The notes: generated by a model not told the origin, from the sequence alone. Counted from the stretch's first letter, positions 26,436-35,555 are shown. The stretch: DNA of 64,000 bases from Thiogranum sp. (GCA_030148805.1 JASBSS010000001.1:1-64000); one strand, 5' to 3'. Translations and numbers: made by a program.

Positions 26436-26465
26436 GGTCCGGTGTTTCCCGGTCCGGTGTTTCCC
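26436..26465. repeat. 15-bp tandem duplication
   Basis: GGTCCGGTGTTTCCC occurs twice head to tail (26436-26450, 26451-26465) in the spacer between rluB and pyk. It has no recognised function and is probably a replication slip. Confidence 0.6.
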
Positions 26466-26574
26466 GGCCCGCACCCGCGCGCGCCCGGGACGACCGGCGG
26501 GCGACGCCGGATCGCGGGCCGACGCGGCGGACACGGGCACCGCGGGGCGCAAGCCAGCGGGAGCGATGGCCGGA

Positions 26575-27333
26575 TCAAGCGTCTGCTTCGTCTGCGCCGC
26601 CCGCCAGTCCGGCCGCCCGATAGAGCTGTCGGTATTCCGCCGGCGTCAGCGCCCGGGACTTGCCGGGACGCAGGCCGCGCTCGAGAATCACCGGCCCGTA
26701 CCGCACCCGGCTGAGCCGGCTGACGGTCAGCCCCTGCGATTCCCACAGGCGCCGCACCTCGCGGTTGCGCCCTTCCTTGATGATGACGTGGTACCACTGG
26801 TTGGCGCCGCTGCCGCCGGAGCGTTCGATGGCGGTGAAGCGCGCCGGGCCGTCGTCGAGTGGCACGCCCTGGATCAGTCGGCGCAGCATCGCCTCGGTGA
26901 CCTCCCCCAACAGGCGCACGGCGTATTCGCGTTCGATTTCCTGCGCCGGATGCATCAGACGGTTGGCCAACTCGCCGTCGGTGGTGAACAGCAACAGCCC
27001 GGCGGTGCTGATATCCAGGCGCCCGACGCTGATCCAGCGTCCGGCGCGCGGACGCGGCAGGTTGGCGAACACCGTCCGGCGGCCTTCCGGATCGCTGCGG
27101 CTGCACACTTCGCCGACCGGCTTGTGATAGACGATGACCTCGGCGGCCTGCGGTTGCGCCTTGAGGGTGACCGCGCGGCCGTCGACCCGGATGTGCTCGC
27201 GACCGCTGACCTTCTGGCCCAGTTCGGCCACCCGGCCGTCGACCTCGATGCGCCCGGCGCGGATCAGGCTCTCGATGTGGCGGCGCGAACCCAGACCGGT
27301 GCGCGCCAGGAATTTCTGCAGACGTTCTTGCAT
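26575..27333 (-). CDS. rluB: 23S rRNA pseudouridine(2605) synthase RluB
   Basis: 252 residues from ATG 27333. An S4 RNA-binding domain comes first (MQERLQKFLARTGLGSRRH...IRAGRIEVDG), then the RsuA/RluB catalytic domain with GRLDISTAGLLLFTTDGE, where the Asp is the nucleophile, and KEGRNREVRRLWES. It isomerises a uridine of the 23S rRNA peptidyl-transferase region. RluB is chosen over RluE/F from its gene position after scpA-scpB, the usual order in this class. A long upstream extension of the frame is a GC-rich artefact over scpB. Confidence 0.9.
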   Translation of the reverse strand: MQERLQKFLARTGLGSRRHIESLIRAGRIEVDGRVAELGQKVSGREHIRVDGRAVTLKAQPQAAEVIVYHKPVGEVCSRSDPEGRRTVFANLPRPRAGRWISVGRLDISTAGLLLFTTDGELANRLMHPAQEIEREYAVRLLGEVTEAMLRRLIQGVPLDDGPARFTAIERSGGSGANQWYHVIIKEGRNREVRRLWESQGLTVSRLSRVRYGPVILERGLRPGKSRALTPAEYRQLYRAAGLAGGADEADA

Positions 27334-27368
27334 CAGGGATAGGGACCGGCGCCCGCGGGCGCGGTTTG

Positions 27369-28082
27369 TCAGTGCAGGGTTTCCACGTTGTCCGCCGCCT
27401 CGATCGAGCGCTGCGTGGCCGCCTCGGACGGGTCTTGCGCGTCGGCCTCGCCCGCGCCACCGGCGTCCAGTTCGTCGGCCTCGCCCGCCTCGTCGCCGGC
27501 CGCCGTGGCCGCGGTTTCGCCCGGCCAGGACAGCTCCAGCTCGGCATTGATGGTATCGATGTCGCGCAGCTCCATCAGGGTCGGCAGATCGTCCAGCCCC
27601 TTGAGGTTGAAGTAATCCAGGAATTGACGGGTGGTGCCGTACATGGCCGGCCGGCCGGGCACGTCGCGGTGACCGACCACGCGCACCCATTCGCGTTCCT
27701 GCAGGGTCTTCATGATCGACGAACTGACACTGACACCGCGGATGTCCTCGATCTCGCCCCGGGTGATCGGCTGGCGATAGGCCACCAGCGCCAGGGTTTC
27801 GAGCAGGGCGCGCGAATAGCGCGCGGGCTTCTCCTCGGTCAGGCGCGACACCCAGGGCTCCATCGACTGCGCCACCTGGATGCGGAAACCGCTGGCCACC
27901 TCGACCAGTTCGATGCCGCGCCCGGCGTAGTCGTCCTGCAGCGTGGCGATGGCCTGGCGGATGTCATCGAGCCCCGGTTGCTCGCCCTCGCCGAACACCG
28001 CCTGCAGCTGGCTGGGGGTCAAGGGCTTGCCGGAAGCCATCAACACCGATTCCACCACGGCTTTGATTTTTTCTGCTTGCAT
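27369..28082 (-). CDS. scpB: Segregation and condensation protein B
   Basis: 237 residues. It has two winged-helix domains typical of ScpB (IKAVVESVLMASGKPLTPSQL and ALVAYRQPITRGEIEDIRGV...GRPAMYGTT). Residues ~190-237 form an acidic, Ala/Glu/Asp-rich tail that is longer than the family core and probably disordered. It works with ScpA and SMC in chromosome organisation. The gene is 18 bp downstream of scpA and just ahead of rluB in one operon. Confidence 0.93.
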   Translation of the reverse strand: MQAEKIKAVVESVLMASGKPLTPSQLQAVFGEGEQPGLDDIRQAIATLQDDYAGRGIELVEVASGFRIQVAQSMEPWVSRLTEEKPARYSRALLETLALVAYRQPITRGEIEDIRGVSVSSSIMKTLQEREWVRVVGHRDVPGRPAMYGTTRQFLDYFNLKGLDDLPTLMELRDIDTINAELELSWPGETAATAAGDEAGEADELDAGGAGEADAQDPSEAATQRSIEAADNVETLH

Positions 28083-28100
28083 GCGTTCGAATCCTGTTTC

Positions 28101-28964
28101 TCAGTTATCCCCGGCCACGGCCACCTGCGAGTCCGGCTCCAGCTCCGCGCTGGACCCCGCCGCCTTGATGTAGATCGGGGCGAAGGGCTCGGACTGCACC
28201 AGCTCGATCAACGATTCCTTGATCAGCTCCAGCACCGCCAGCAGCGCCACCACCACGCCCATGCGCCCCTCCTCGCGCCGGAACAGGCTGCTGAAAGCGG
28301 TGAACCGGTCGTCGCCGATACGCTCCAGCACCATGGACATGCGCTCGCGCACCGACAACGGCTCCATCTGGATGTGGTGGTGGGAGAACATCTCGGCGCG
28401 CAACATGGCGTCGCGGGCCGCCAGCAGCAGTTCCTGCAACGAAATCTGCGGTGGCTTGCGCACCACCTGCTTCTCCGGTGACGCCAGCGTGACCGGGAAC
28501 AGGTCGCGCGCCACCCGCGGCAACTGGTCGATATCCTCGGCGGCCTGCTTGTAGCGTTCGTATTCCTGTAGCCGGCGCACCAGCTCGGCGCGCGGGTCGG
28601 TTTCGTCGTCGTCCTCGACCGGGCGCGGCAACAGCATGCGCGATTTGATCTCCGCCAGCATCGCCGCCATCACCAGATACTCGGCGGCCAGTTCCAGCCG
28701 CATCTCCTGCATCAGCTCGATGTAGTCCATGTACTGGCGGGTGATCTCGGCGATCGGGATATCCAGCACGTCGAGGTTCTGGCGGCGGATCAGATACAGC
28801 AGCAGATCCAGCGGCCCCTCGAAGGCCTCGAGGAAGATCTCGAGGGCGTCGGGCGGGATGTAGAGATCCTTGGGGAGTGTCGTCACCGCCTCGCCCTGGA
28901 CGTAGGCGAAGGGCATTTCCGATTGTTCGGGCACCGGCTCAGGCGGTGTAGGCGTCTCTGTCAT
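28101..28964 (-). CDS. scpA: Segregation and condensation protein A
   Basis: 287 residues. The kleisin N-terminal signature FEGPLDLLLYLIRRQNLDVLDIPIAEITRQY is present as two adjoining conserved pieces (here about residues 47-78), followed by AAEYLVMAAMLAEIKSRMLLP, which binds the SMC neck. The C-terminal winged-helix end binds the SMC head. ScpA bridges the two SMC subunits. It is first in scpA-scpB-rluB, 138 bp downstream of trpS. Confidence 0.94.
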   Translation of the reverse strand: MTETPTPPEPVPEQSEMPFAYVQGEAVTTLPKDLYIPPDALEIFLEAFEGPLDLLLYLIRRQNLDVLDIPIAEITRQYMDYIELMQEMRLELAAEYLVMAAMLAEIKSRMLLPRPVEDDDETDPRAELVRRLQEYERYKQAAEDIDQLPRVARDLFPVTLASPEKQVVRKPPQISLQELLLAARDAMLRAEMFSHHHIQMEPLSVRERMSMVLERIGDDRFTAFSSLFRREEGRMGVVVALLAVLELIKESLIELVQSEPFAPIYIKAAGSSAELEPDSQVAVAGDN

Positions 28965-29102
28965 GCAATCGGCTCACGGCGGTGTTTTGGCATTGTAAAC
29001 GTCGCGGCGGAGGATGAGAACCGCCAATCCGGCATTTCTGCCAAGGCGGCTTCGGGGCCGCGCGGGGGCCTCTGAGACTGACGTATTTCTGGAAAATTTT
29101 TT

Positions 29103-30311
29103 CTAGTAATTCAAACCGATTGCAGCTCTAACTTCATCCATTGTCTCTTCCGCCACGTCCCGCGCCGCCTCGCCCCCCTCGCGCAGAATGTTGCGCACCA
29201 GTTGCGGATCCTGGGCGAACTCCAGCGCGCGTTCGCGGATCGGCGCCAGTTCGGCCAGGATGGCCTCGATCACCGGCTGTTTGCACTCCAGGCAACCGAT
29301 GCCCGCGGTGGTGCAACCCTCGCGCACCCACTGTTTGCGCGCCTCGTCCGAATAGACCTCGTGCAACGGGAACACCGGGCACCTGGCCGGATCGCCGGGA
29401 TCGCTGCGCCGCGCCCGCGCCGGGTCGGTGGGCATGGTGCGCAGCTTTTGCTCAATGTCGCCCGGGTCGTCGCGCAGGGCGATGGTGTTGCCGTAGGACT
29501 TGGACATCTTCTGCCCATCGAGGCCCGGCATTTTCGCCGCCGGGGTCAGCAGCGCGGCCGGCTCGGGCAGAATGATGCGCCCCCCGCCTTCGAGATAACC
29601 CCAGAGCCGCTCGCGATCGCCCAGCGCCAGATTGCCCTGGCCGTCGAGCAGCGCGCGGGCCACCTGCAGCGCCTCCTGATCGCCCTTTTCCTGATAGTCC
29701 TTGCGCAGCTTGCGGTAGAGTTTGGCGTTCTTCTTGCCCATCTTCCTGATCGCCGTGTCCACCTTCTCCTCGAAGTCGGGCTCGCGTCCGTAGAGGTGAT
29801 TGAAGCGCCGCGCCACTTCGCGCGTCAGCTCCACGTGCGCCACCTGGTCTTCGCCCACCGGCACGGAACCGGCCTTGTAGATGAGAATATCGGCGCTTTG
29901 CAGCAACGGATAGCCCAGGAATCCATAGGTCGCCAGATCCCGCTCGCGCAACTTCTCCTGCTGGTCCTTGTAGCTGGGCACGCGTTCCAGCCAACCCAGG
30001 GGCGTGACCATCGAGAGCAGCAAATGGAGCTCGGCGTGTTGCGGCACCCCGGACTGGATGAACAGCTTGGCGTTGGCCGGGTTGACGCCCGCGGCCAGCC
30101 AGTCGATGACCATGTCCAGCACGCTGTCCCTGATCACCTTGGGATCTTCGTAGTGCGTGGTCAGGGCGTGCCAGTCGGCGACGAAGAAATAGCAGTCGTA
30201 TTCGTGCTGCAGCTTGACCCAGTTCTTCAATACGCCGTGGTAGTGCCCCAGGTGCAGCCGCCCGGTCGGGCGCATGCCCGAGAGCACGCGGTTTTTCGCT
30301 TCGCTGGACAC
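29103..30311 (-). CDS. trpS: Tryptophan--tRNA ligase
   Basis: 402 residues, longer than the ~330 usual in E. coli. It is a class I synthetase with the HIGH-type motif LHLGHYHG (19-26) and the KMSKS motif in GQKMSKSYGN. Between them (about residues 195-245) is an insertion with a basic stretch (RKMGKKNAKLYRKLRKDY), seen in the long TrpRS group of some proteobacteria. The C-terminal part holds CLECKQPVIEAI. It charges tRNA-Trp. The neighbours (M50 protease upstream, scpAB downstream) keep the order seen in related genomes. Confidence 0.93.
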   Translation of the reverse strand: MSSEAKNRVLSGMRPTGRLHLGHYHGVLKNWVKLQHEYDCYFFVADWHALTTHYEDPKVIRDSVLDMVIDWLAAGVNPANAKLFIQSGVPQHAELHLLLSMVTPLGWLERVPSYKDQQEKLRERDLATYGFLGYPLLQSADILIYKAGSVPVGEDQVAHVELTREVARRFNHLYGREPDFEEKVDTAIRKMGKKNAKLYRKLRKDYQEKGDQEALQVARALLDGQGNLALGDRERLWGYLEGGGRIILPEPAALLTPAAKMPGLDGQKMSKSYGNTIALRDDPGDIEQKLRTMPTDPARARRSDPGDPARCPVFPLHEVYSDEARKQWVREGCTTAGIGCLECKQPVIEAILAELAPIRERALEFAQDPQLVRNILREGGEAARDVAEETMDEVRAAIGLNY

Positions 30312-30317
30312 AGCGGA

Positions 30318-31016
30318 TCAACTCCTCATCAGGGAAAGTAGAATGGCCTGGAAAAACGCCGGCGGCATGCCGGCCACGCCCGCATACGCCGACAGCACCG
30401 TCTGCACCAACGGCCACATGACCAGGCCCAGGACCCCGGTGACCAGCAGCAGCAGCAAAATCATGAAACCATAGGGTTCCACGCGCGAGAACCGGTAGGC
30501 ATAAGGCGCGGGCAACACGCCGGTGAGCACCCGCCCCCCGTCGAGCGGCGGCAGGGGCAGCAGGTTGAGGACCATCAGGATGGTGTTAATGAAGATGCCC
30601 GCAACCCCCATGAACAGGAGCGGTGTCTTGATCCAGCTGCCCTCGGGCAGGGCCAGCGCGATGCGCGCCAGCAACGCCCACCCCAGGCCCATCAGCAGAT
30701 TCGACACCGGACCGGCCGCCGCCACCCAGGCCATGTCCTGTTTCGGGCGCTTGAAATTGCGCCAGTCGACCGGCACCGGCTTGGCCCAACCGAAGACGAA
30801 TCCCCCTGGCAACAGCAGCATGATCGCCGGCACCAACAGCGTGCCGATCGGGTCGATGTGTTTGATCGGGTTGAGCGTCAGGCGTCCCTGCAACTGCGCG
30901 GTGTGATCGCCGAAGTAACGCGCGACCAGGCCGTGCGAGGTTTCGTGCACCGTGATCGCCAGCAGCACCGGCACCAACCAGGCCGAGATCTGTTGCATCA
31001 GACTGACTTCTAACAT
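30318..31016 (-). CDS. Site-2 protease family (M50) membrane metalloprotease
   Basis: 232 residues from ATG 31016. The zinc motif HETSH (24-28) sits in the first membrane segment, and the second metal-binding motif NLLPLPPLDGGRV lies in a later hydrophobic segment. Four to six membrane spans and the small size fit the PDZ-less YwhC-like M50 group rather than RseP. Its substrate is unknown. It is encoded 6 bp before trpS and downstream of the YciO-type gene. Confidence 0.88.
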   Translation of the reverse strand: MLEVSLMQQISAWLVPVLLAITVHETSHGLVARYFGDHTAQLQGRLTLNPIKHIDPIGTLLVPAIMLLLPGGFVFGWAKPVPVDWRNFKRPKQDMAWVAAAGPVSNLLMGLGWALLARIALALPEGSWIKTPLLFMGVAGIFINTILMVLNLLPLPPLDGGRVLTGVLPAPYAYRFSRVEPYGFMILLLLLVTGVLGLVMWPLVQTVLSAYAGVAGMPPAFFQAILLSLMRS

Positions 31017-31068
31017 GGGCTCAGTATACCTGCTCCGTCGCGTATTATCCCGGCAGTGGCGTCGGTGT

Positions 31069-31689
31069 TTACACCAGGCCTTCGAGGTTGCCGCGACCCT
31101 GACGCACAAGTTCAGGCACCTGCGCGGTCAGATCGACCACGCTGGTCGGCTCCACCCCACAGCGCCCCCCGTCGAGAATCAGGTCGACCTGATGCTCCAG
31201 TCTGGCTCGAATCTCGTAGGCGTCGGTCTCGGGAAAACTCTGACCGGGCAGGATCAAAGAGGTGCTCATCAAGGGTTGATCGTGTTCCATCAGCAGCGCC
31301 TGCAGCACGGCGTTCGCCGGCACCCGGATGCCGACGGTCTTGCGCTTGGGGTGTTGCAGGCGGCGCGGCACCTCGGCGGTGGCCCGCAGCAGGAAGGTGT
31401 AAGGCCCCGGCGTATAGGCCTTGAGCAGACGATAGGCGGCGTTGTCGACGCGCGCATAGGTGGCAATTTCCGAAAGATCACGGCACAACAACGTGAAGTT
31501 GTGTTTTTTGTCCAGCTGGCGAATACGCTGGATGCGCTCGACCGCGCTCTTGTCATCCAGATGACAGGCGATGGCGTAACAGGAATCGGTCGGCACCACC
31601 ACCACCCCGCCCTCGGCGATGATGTCGACGGCCTGCCGGATCAGGCGGGCTTGCGGATTGTCCGGATGGATTTCAAAGAACTGGCTCAT
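31069..31689 (-). CDS. yciO: YciO/Sua5/YrdC-type L-threonylcarbamoyladenylate synthase family protein
   Basis: 206 residues. The YrdC fold is marked by GGVVVVPTDSCYAIACHLDDK, KKHNFTLLCRDLSEIATYA, TPGPYTFLLRA and KTVGIRVPAN. It lacks the Sua5 C-terminal domain. The sequence is nearer to YciO than to TsaC, so a role in tRNA t6A synthesis is possible but not certain. The ATG overlaps the stop of the upstream RNase AM gene by 4 nt (ATGA), indicating translational coupling. Confidence 0.85.
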   Translation of the reverse strand: MSQFFEIHPDNPQARLIRQAVDIIAEGGVVVVPTDSCYAIACHLDDKSAVERIQRIRQLDKKHNFTLLCRDLSEIATYARVDNAAYRLLKAYTPGPYTFLLRATAEVPRRLQHPKRKTVGIRVPANAVLQALLMEHDQPLMSTSLILPGQSFPETDAYEIRARLEHQVDLILDGGRCGVEPTSVVDLTAQVPELVRQGRGNLEGLV

Positions 31690-32540
31690 GCCGCGCGCGG
31701 CCAGGCAGGCGCTTCCCACACTGGCTGACAACCCGCGGGCAGTGCGCGCAGGCGCCCCAGCTCCACCCAGGGATTGTGCGGCCCGTGGTAGTCCGAACCC
31801 GCCGAGGCCAGCAATCGATGCTCGCGCGAGAGCGCCGCCATGTGCAGGGTGTCGTCGCGCGAATGACTGCCGGAGACGACCTCGAGGCCCACCCCGCCGG
31901 CCTCGCGGAACTCGCCCAGCAGGCGCGCCAGTTTGCTGCGGGTGAGGCGATAGCGCGCCGGGTGCGCGATCACCGGCAAGCCGCCGGCGGCGAGAATCCA
32001 CGCCAGCGCCGTGGGCAACGAGCACCATTGGCCGGCGACATAGCCGGGCTTGCCCTTGACCAGATAGTGGCGGAACACCTCGCGCACGTTGGGCGCCCGC
32101 CCCTGCTCCACCAGATAGTGGGCAAAGTGGGTGCGGCTGAGAATGCGCCCCTGACGATAGCGCGCGGCGCCTTCCAGGGCGCCGCCGATGCCGGCGCGCT
32201 CGAGCTTGCGGGCGATTTCCTCGGCCCGCCAGTCGCGAAACGCCAGCAGCCCGTCGAGCCCCTGGCGCAGCGATTGACACTGCGGATCGACGTTGAGCCC
32301 CAGCACATGCAGGGTCAGGTGGTTCCAGGTCACCGAGATCTCCACGCCGGGGATCAGGCGCATGTCCCCCTCGGCGGCGGCGCGCGCGGCCTCGGCGTAG
32401 CCGTCGAGGGTATCGTGATCGGTCAGCGCCAGCACGTCGACGCCGGCCGCGCGGGCGCGGGCCACCAGTTGCGCCGGTTCCAGGGTGCCGTCGGAGGCAG
32501 TAGAATGGCAATGTAAATCATGGCAAAACATCTCTCTCAT
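31686..32540 (-). CDS. rnm: PHP-domain 5'-3' exonuclease (RNase AM)
   Basis: 284 residues from ATG 32540. The PHP metal-binding motifs are complete: DLHCHSTASDGT near the N-terminus, LTDHDTLDGY, GVEIS, PVIAHPARY and GSDYHGP. The family (YciV/TrpH/RNase AM) removes 5' nucleotides from RNA during 5S/23S rRNA maturation or degrades short DNA/RNA. It is divergent from the unknown gene at 32597, whose possible TTG start abuts this start, so the two share a very short promoter region. Confidence 0.88.
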   Translation of the reverse strand: MREMFCHDLHCHSTASDGTLEPAQLVARARAAGVDVLALTDHDTLDGYAEAARAAAEGDMRLIPGVEISVTWNHLTLHVLGLNVDPQCQSLRQGLDGLLAFRDWRAEEIARKLERAGIGGALEGAARYRQGRILSRTHFAHYLVEQGRAPNVREVFRHYLVKGKPGYVAGQWCSLPTALAWILAAGGLPVIAHPARYRLTRSKLARLLGEFREAGGVGLEVVSGSHSRDDTLHMAALSREHRLLASAGSDYHGPHNPWVELGRLRALPAGCQPVWEAPAWPRAA

Positions 32541-32596
32541 TGTACAGGAGCGGGGAGCGACATGCTGCACTGCGCACCTGCACGGAATCCGGTACC

Positions 32597-33358
32597 ATGC
32601 CGCGCATGAAACTCCCTCACGCCACTGCCGACGGCCTGCGAAGCGGTCTGAGCGCGCCGCTGGGCGAATTGCTCGACGCCTGGCAACAGCGCGCGCCGTC
32701 GGCGCAGGCCGATTCCTCCACCCCACCGCTGTTGGTCGCCGCCTTCGAGCAGCTGTTCGACGTCATGGCGCGCAGCGAATCGGCCGACGCCGCCGGCGCC
32801 GGGGCGGCGGGCGTACGCCCGGAAGCCATCACCGAAGTGGGTGAATACGCCCTGGAATTGTTCGATCAGGCCCTGCAGTGGTCCAATCGCCTTGATCTTC
32901 CCGAGGTTTTTTCGGCGGTGCAAGCGCATATCATCGCCATGGCCTGCTGGATCGCAGGCCGCGGCGGCCAGCTGTTGTCACTGGAGGCGGTGGTCGACGC
33001 CTTGGCACGACGCGCCAACAGCACCCAGGATCCGGGCGAACTGCTGGCGCTGTATGAGGCGATGAGCGCGGTGCTGCAAGCCACCGCCGAGACCATCCAG
33101 CAGGATCTGGAGAAATCCAATCCCGGTCGGCCCTGGCGGATTCTGCACCTCAACCGCGCCATCGTCGCCACCCGCACCCACCAACCCGATCTGATGGAGG
33201 AGGCGTTCGCCGACCTGACCCGGCGATTACCGCAAGACGCCGCCGGTTTTTTCAGTCAGGGCATGGAGCAGATGGACTTGTTAAACTATCCGCCGCACGT
33301 GCGCGCCGTGATGGACCGCTACTACAGAAAATGGAGTGTAAACCGTTCCCTGCACTGA
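32597..33358 (+). CDS. Conserved-looking helical protein of unknown function
   Basis: 253 residues from ATG 32597 (another ATG is 9 nt on; a TTG at 32540 would add 19 residues). It is predicted helical throughout, with no signal peptide, membrane segment or cysteine motif beyond one Cys in the middle. Recognisable stretches are VGEYALELFDQALQWSNRL and RPWRILHLNRAIVATRTHQ. It might be TPR-like but no repeat is clear. The codon use is like its neighbours. It precedes yciB by 25 bp on the same strand. Confidence 0.75.
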   Translation: MPRMKLPHATADGLRSGLSAPLGELLDAWQQRAPSAQADSSTPPLLVAAFEQLFDVMARSESADAAGAGAAGVRPEAITEVGEYALELFDQALQWSNRLDLPEVFSAVQAHIIAMACWIAGRGGQLLSLEAVVDALARRANSTQDPGELLALYEAMSAVLQATAETIQQDLEKSNPGRPWRILHLNRAIVATRTHQPDLMEEAFADLTRRLPQDAAGFFSQGMEQMDLLNYPPHVRAVMDRYYRKWSVNRSLH

Positions 33359-33383
33359 AGGGACGCAACCGGATCAAACTGCG

Positions 33384-33935
33384 ATGAAGTTTCTCTACGA
33401 TTTCTTTCCGATTCTGCTGTTCTTTGTCGCCTACAAGCTGTGGGGCATCTATGTGGCCACCGGGGTGGCGATCGCCGCCGCCGCCGTGCAGACCCTGGCT
33501 TTCTGGTTGAAGCACCGGCGGTTCGAAAGGATGCATGTGGTGACGTTCCTGCTGCTGCTGGTCTTCGGCGGCCTGACCCTGCTGTTGCGCGACCCGGTGT
33601 TCATCAAATGGAAGCCCACGGTCATCAACTGGCTGTTCGCGGCGGTGTTCCTCGGCAGCCACTGGATCGGCGAGCGGCCGCTGGTGGAACGTATGATGAG
33701 TCACGCCATCAAGGCCGAGCGGCCGGTCTGGCTGCGCCTGAGCTGGATGTGGATCGGCTTTTTCGTCGGCATCGGCCTGCTCAATCTCTATGTGGCCTAC
33801 AACTATTCCGAAGACACCTGGGTCAATTTCAAATTGTTCGGCATGCTGGGCATCACCCTGGCCTTTGTCATTGCGCAGGCGATCTATCTGAGCCGGTATG
33901 TCACCGAAGCCGAAACGCCGGGGAAGGAATCCTGA
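33384..33935 (+). CDS. yciB: Inner membrane septation protein YciB
   Basis: 183 residues, the normal family length. It begins [22 protein letters not shown] and has five hydrophobic spans, with [17 protein letters not shown] and the helix around [20 protein letters not shown] as family landmarks. YciB (IspZ) acts in cell-envelope integrity and division. Its stop overlaps the next start (TGATG), coupling it to yciI. Confidence 0.93.
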   Translation: MKFLYDFFPILLFFVAYKLWGIYVATGVAIAAAAVQTLAFWLKHRRFERMHVVTFLLLLVFGGLTLLLRDPVFIKWKPTVINWLFAAVFLGSHWIGERPLVERMMSHAIKAERPVWLRLSWMWIGFFVGIGLLNLYVAYNYSEDTWVNFKLFGMLGITLAFVIAQAIYLSRYVTEAETPGKES

Positions 33936-34234
33936 TGTTCTATGCCTTCATCAGCGAAGACCGCCCCGGAAGTCTCGAGCGACGACTGGCCGCGCGCGGC
34001 GCGCATCTGCAGCGGCTGCAGGATCTGCGCGACAGCGGTCGCCTGCTGCTGGCCGGGCCCCACCCGGCGCTCGATTGCGAGGACCCGGGGGAACAGGGCT
34101 TCACCGGCAGCCTCGTCGTGGCCGAGTTCGAGTCACTCGAGGCGGCGCGCGCATGGGCCGACCAGGACCCCTACGTCAGCGCCGGCGTGTATGCCACCGT
34201 CACCGTCAAACCCTTCAAGAAGGTACTGCCCTGA
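33935..34234 (+). CDS. yciI: YciI family protein
   Basis: 99 residues. The start ATG overlaps the yciB stop by one base. YciI-fold features: [57 protein letters not shown] and the C-terminal VKPFKKVLP. The family has a ferredoxin-like fold with a His-Asp pair of unclear catalytic role. It sits in the yciB-yciI-bolA string with TGATG overlaps on both sides. Confidence 0.92.
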   Translation: MFYAFISEDRPGSLERRLAARGAHLQRLQDLRDSGRLLLAGPHPALDCEDPGEQGFTGSLVVAEFESLEAARAWADQDPYVSAGVYATVTVKPFKKVLP

Positions 34235-34521
34235 TGACCGCAGCCCGTATCGCCATGATCCGCGAGCGCCTCACCGAGGTGTTCTCGCCCCAGAGTCTGA
34301 ACATCGTCGATGAAAGCCACAAGCACGTCGGCCACGCCAGCGCCGGCGGCGCCGGCCATTTCGTGGTCGAGATCGTCGCCGACGCCTTTGCCGGCAAAAA
34401 CCCGATTCAGCGTCACCGCCTGGTGTACGCGGCGCTGCAGGACGCCATGAATACAGAAATCCACGCCCTGAGTATCAAGGCCACGACGCCGGATGAACAA
34501 GCCACGCCTGAGACTCGCTAA
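34234..34521 (+). CDS. bolA: BolA family protein
   Basis: 95 residues. BolA signatures are IRERLTEVFSPQSLNIVDES, HVGHASAGGAGHFVVEIVADAF with the conserved His used in [2Fe-2S] binding with monothiol glutaredoxin, and RHRLVYAALQDAMNTEIHALSIKA, given here as separate landmarks. It is coupled to yciI by a TGATG overlap. It is likely involved in iron-sulfur handling or stress morphology. It is followed 20 bp later by a parvulin lipoprotein gene with a GGA-rich site. Confidence 0.93.
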   Translation: MTAARIAMIRERLTEVFSPQSLNIVDESHKHVGHASAGGAGHFVVEIVADAFAGKNPIQRHRLVYAALQDAMNTEIHALSIKATTPDEQATPETR

Positions 34522-34541
34522 CCCACCAAAAGGAAAATACC

Positions 34542-35513
34542 ATGAGATTTCGTTACTTGACGCTGGCCCTCGGTCTGTCCGCCCTGCTTCTGGGCGGCTG
34601 CGATCAGCTGCAGGACAACGGCCAGAAAACCGCCGACAAGGCCCCGGCGGCGAAGGACGACAGCGCGGTCGTGGCCACCGTCAACGGCACGCCGATCACC
34701 GAAGCGGTGCTGTCGCTGTACGAGGAACAGATGCAGAACCGTCGCGGCGGACCGCCGATGGATCGCAGCGCGATTCTCGAGGAGGTGATCAACCTGGAAC
34801 TGGCCAGCCAGGCCGGCACCAAGGAAGGCCTGGCCGACGAGCGCAACACCCAGTTGCAGATCGAACAACAGCGACGCGCGGTCATCGCCACCAACGCCAT
34901 CCACAAGTACCTTGAGTCTCATCCCATCAGCGAGGAGGATCTGCACAAGGTCTACGACGAGCAGGTCCCCAAGGGCAACGAATACAAAGCGCGCCACATT
35001 CTGGTGGACGACGAGGACGCGGCCAAGAAACTGATCGCCGAACTGGACCAGGGCGCGGACTTCTCCGAACTGGCCAAGGAGCACTCCACCGGTCCCTCGG
35101 GTAAGAACGGCGGGGAACTGGGCTGGTTCTCGCCCAAGCAGATGGTCGCGCCCTTCTCCGACGCCGTGGCCAAACTGGAAAAAGGCCAGTACACCAAGGA
35201 GCCGGTGAAGACCCAGTTCGGCTGGCACGTGATCATGCTCGATGACGTGCGCGAGACCACACCGCCGTCGTTCGAGCAGGTGAAGCCGCAGTTGCAGGCG
35301 TTCGTGCAAAAGCAACGCGTGCAGGACTACATCAACGGGCTGCGCGAGGGCGCCGAGATCGAGATCAAGCAGCCGCAGGCGCCGCCAGCCCCGGCCGCGC
35401 AGAGCCCGACGGCGGATACGCCTGCACCGGCACAGGACGATAGCGCCGGGTCACCGTCCTCGGCGGACGACAGCGCCGAGACCCAATCCTCGACGGACTC
35501 CACCGCCGAGTAA
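34542..35513 (+). CDS. Parvulin-type peptidyl-prolyl isomerase lipoprotein
   Basis: 323 residues. The signal peptide carries a lipobox LLGGC with Cys20. A SurA-like N-terminal region follows (AVVATVNGTPITEAVLSLYEE), then a PpiC rotamase domain at about residues 145-235 (KARHILVDDEDAAKK...SKELG-type GGELGWFSPKQM...KTQFGWHVIMLDD), then a low-complexity Pro/Ala/Ser/Asp/Glu tail after about residue 270. It is expected to help folding of exported proteins, anchored to a membrane facing the periplasm. No dedicated substrate is evident. Confidence 0.9.
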   Translation: MRFRYLTLALGLSALLLGGCDQLQDNGQKTADKAPAAKDDSAVVATVNGTPITEAVLSLYEEQMQNRRGGPPMDRSAILEEVINLELASQAGTKEGLADERNTQLQIEQQRRAVIATNAIHKYLESHPISEEDLHKVYDEQVPKGNEYKARHILVDDEDAAKKLIAELDQGADFSELAKEHSTGPSGKNGGELGWFSPKQMVAPFSDAVAKLEKGQYTKEPVKTQFGWHVIMLDDVRETTPPSFEQVKPQLQAFVQKQRVQDYINGLREGAEIEIKQPQAPPAPAAQSPTADTPAPAQDDSAGSPSSADDSAETQSSTDSTAE

Positions 35514-35523
35514 ACCGCCCATC

Positions 35524-35549
35524 AGCCCGCCAGCGCCAGCTGGCGGGCT
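35524..35549. terminator. Hairpin between convergent genes
   Basis: A perfect 11-bp stem AGCCCGCCAGC / GCTGGCGGGCT (35524-35534 and 35539-35549) with a 4-nt loop sits between the stops of the parvulin lipoprotein and the aminotransferase. It lacks a strong U-run, but its position suggests two-way termination. Confidence 0.55.
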
Positions 35550-35555
35550 CGCGGG

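Noticed and set aside
26358-26552. N-terminal extension of pyruvate kinase
   Set aside because: The extra 65 residues are Arg/Pro/Ala-rich, contain the tandem duplication and have no family match; ATG 26357 has a ribosome site.
31069-32511. 480-residue minus-strand frame covering the YciO and PHP genes
   Set aside because: Only its last 206 residues (from ATG 31689) are real; the upstream part is an out-of-frame read of the PHP gene.
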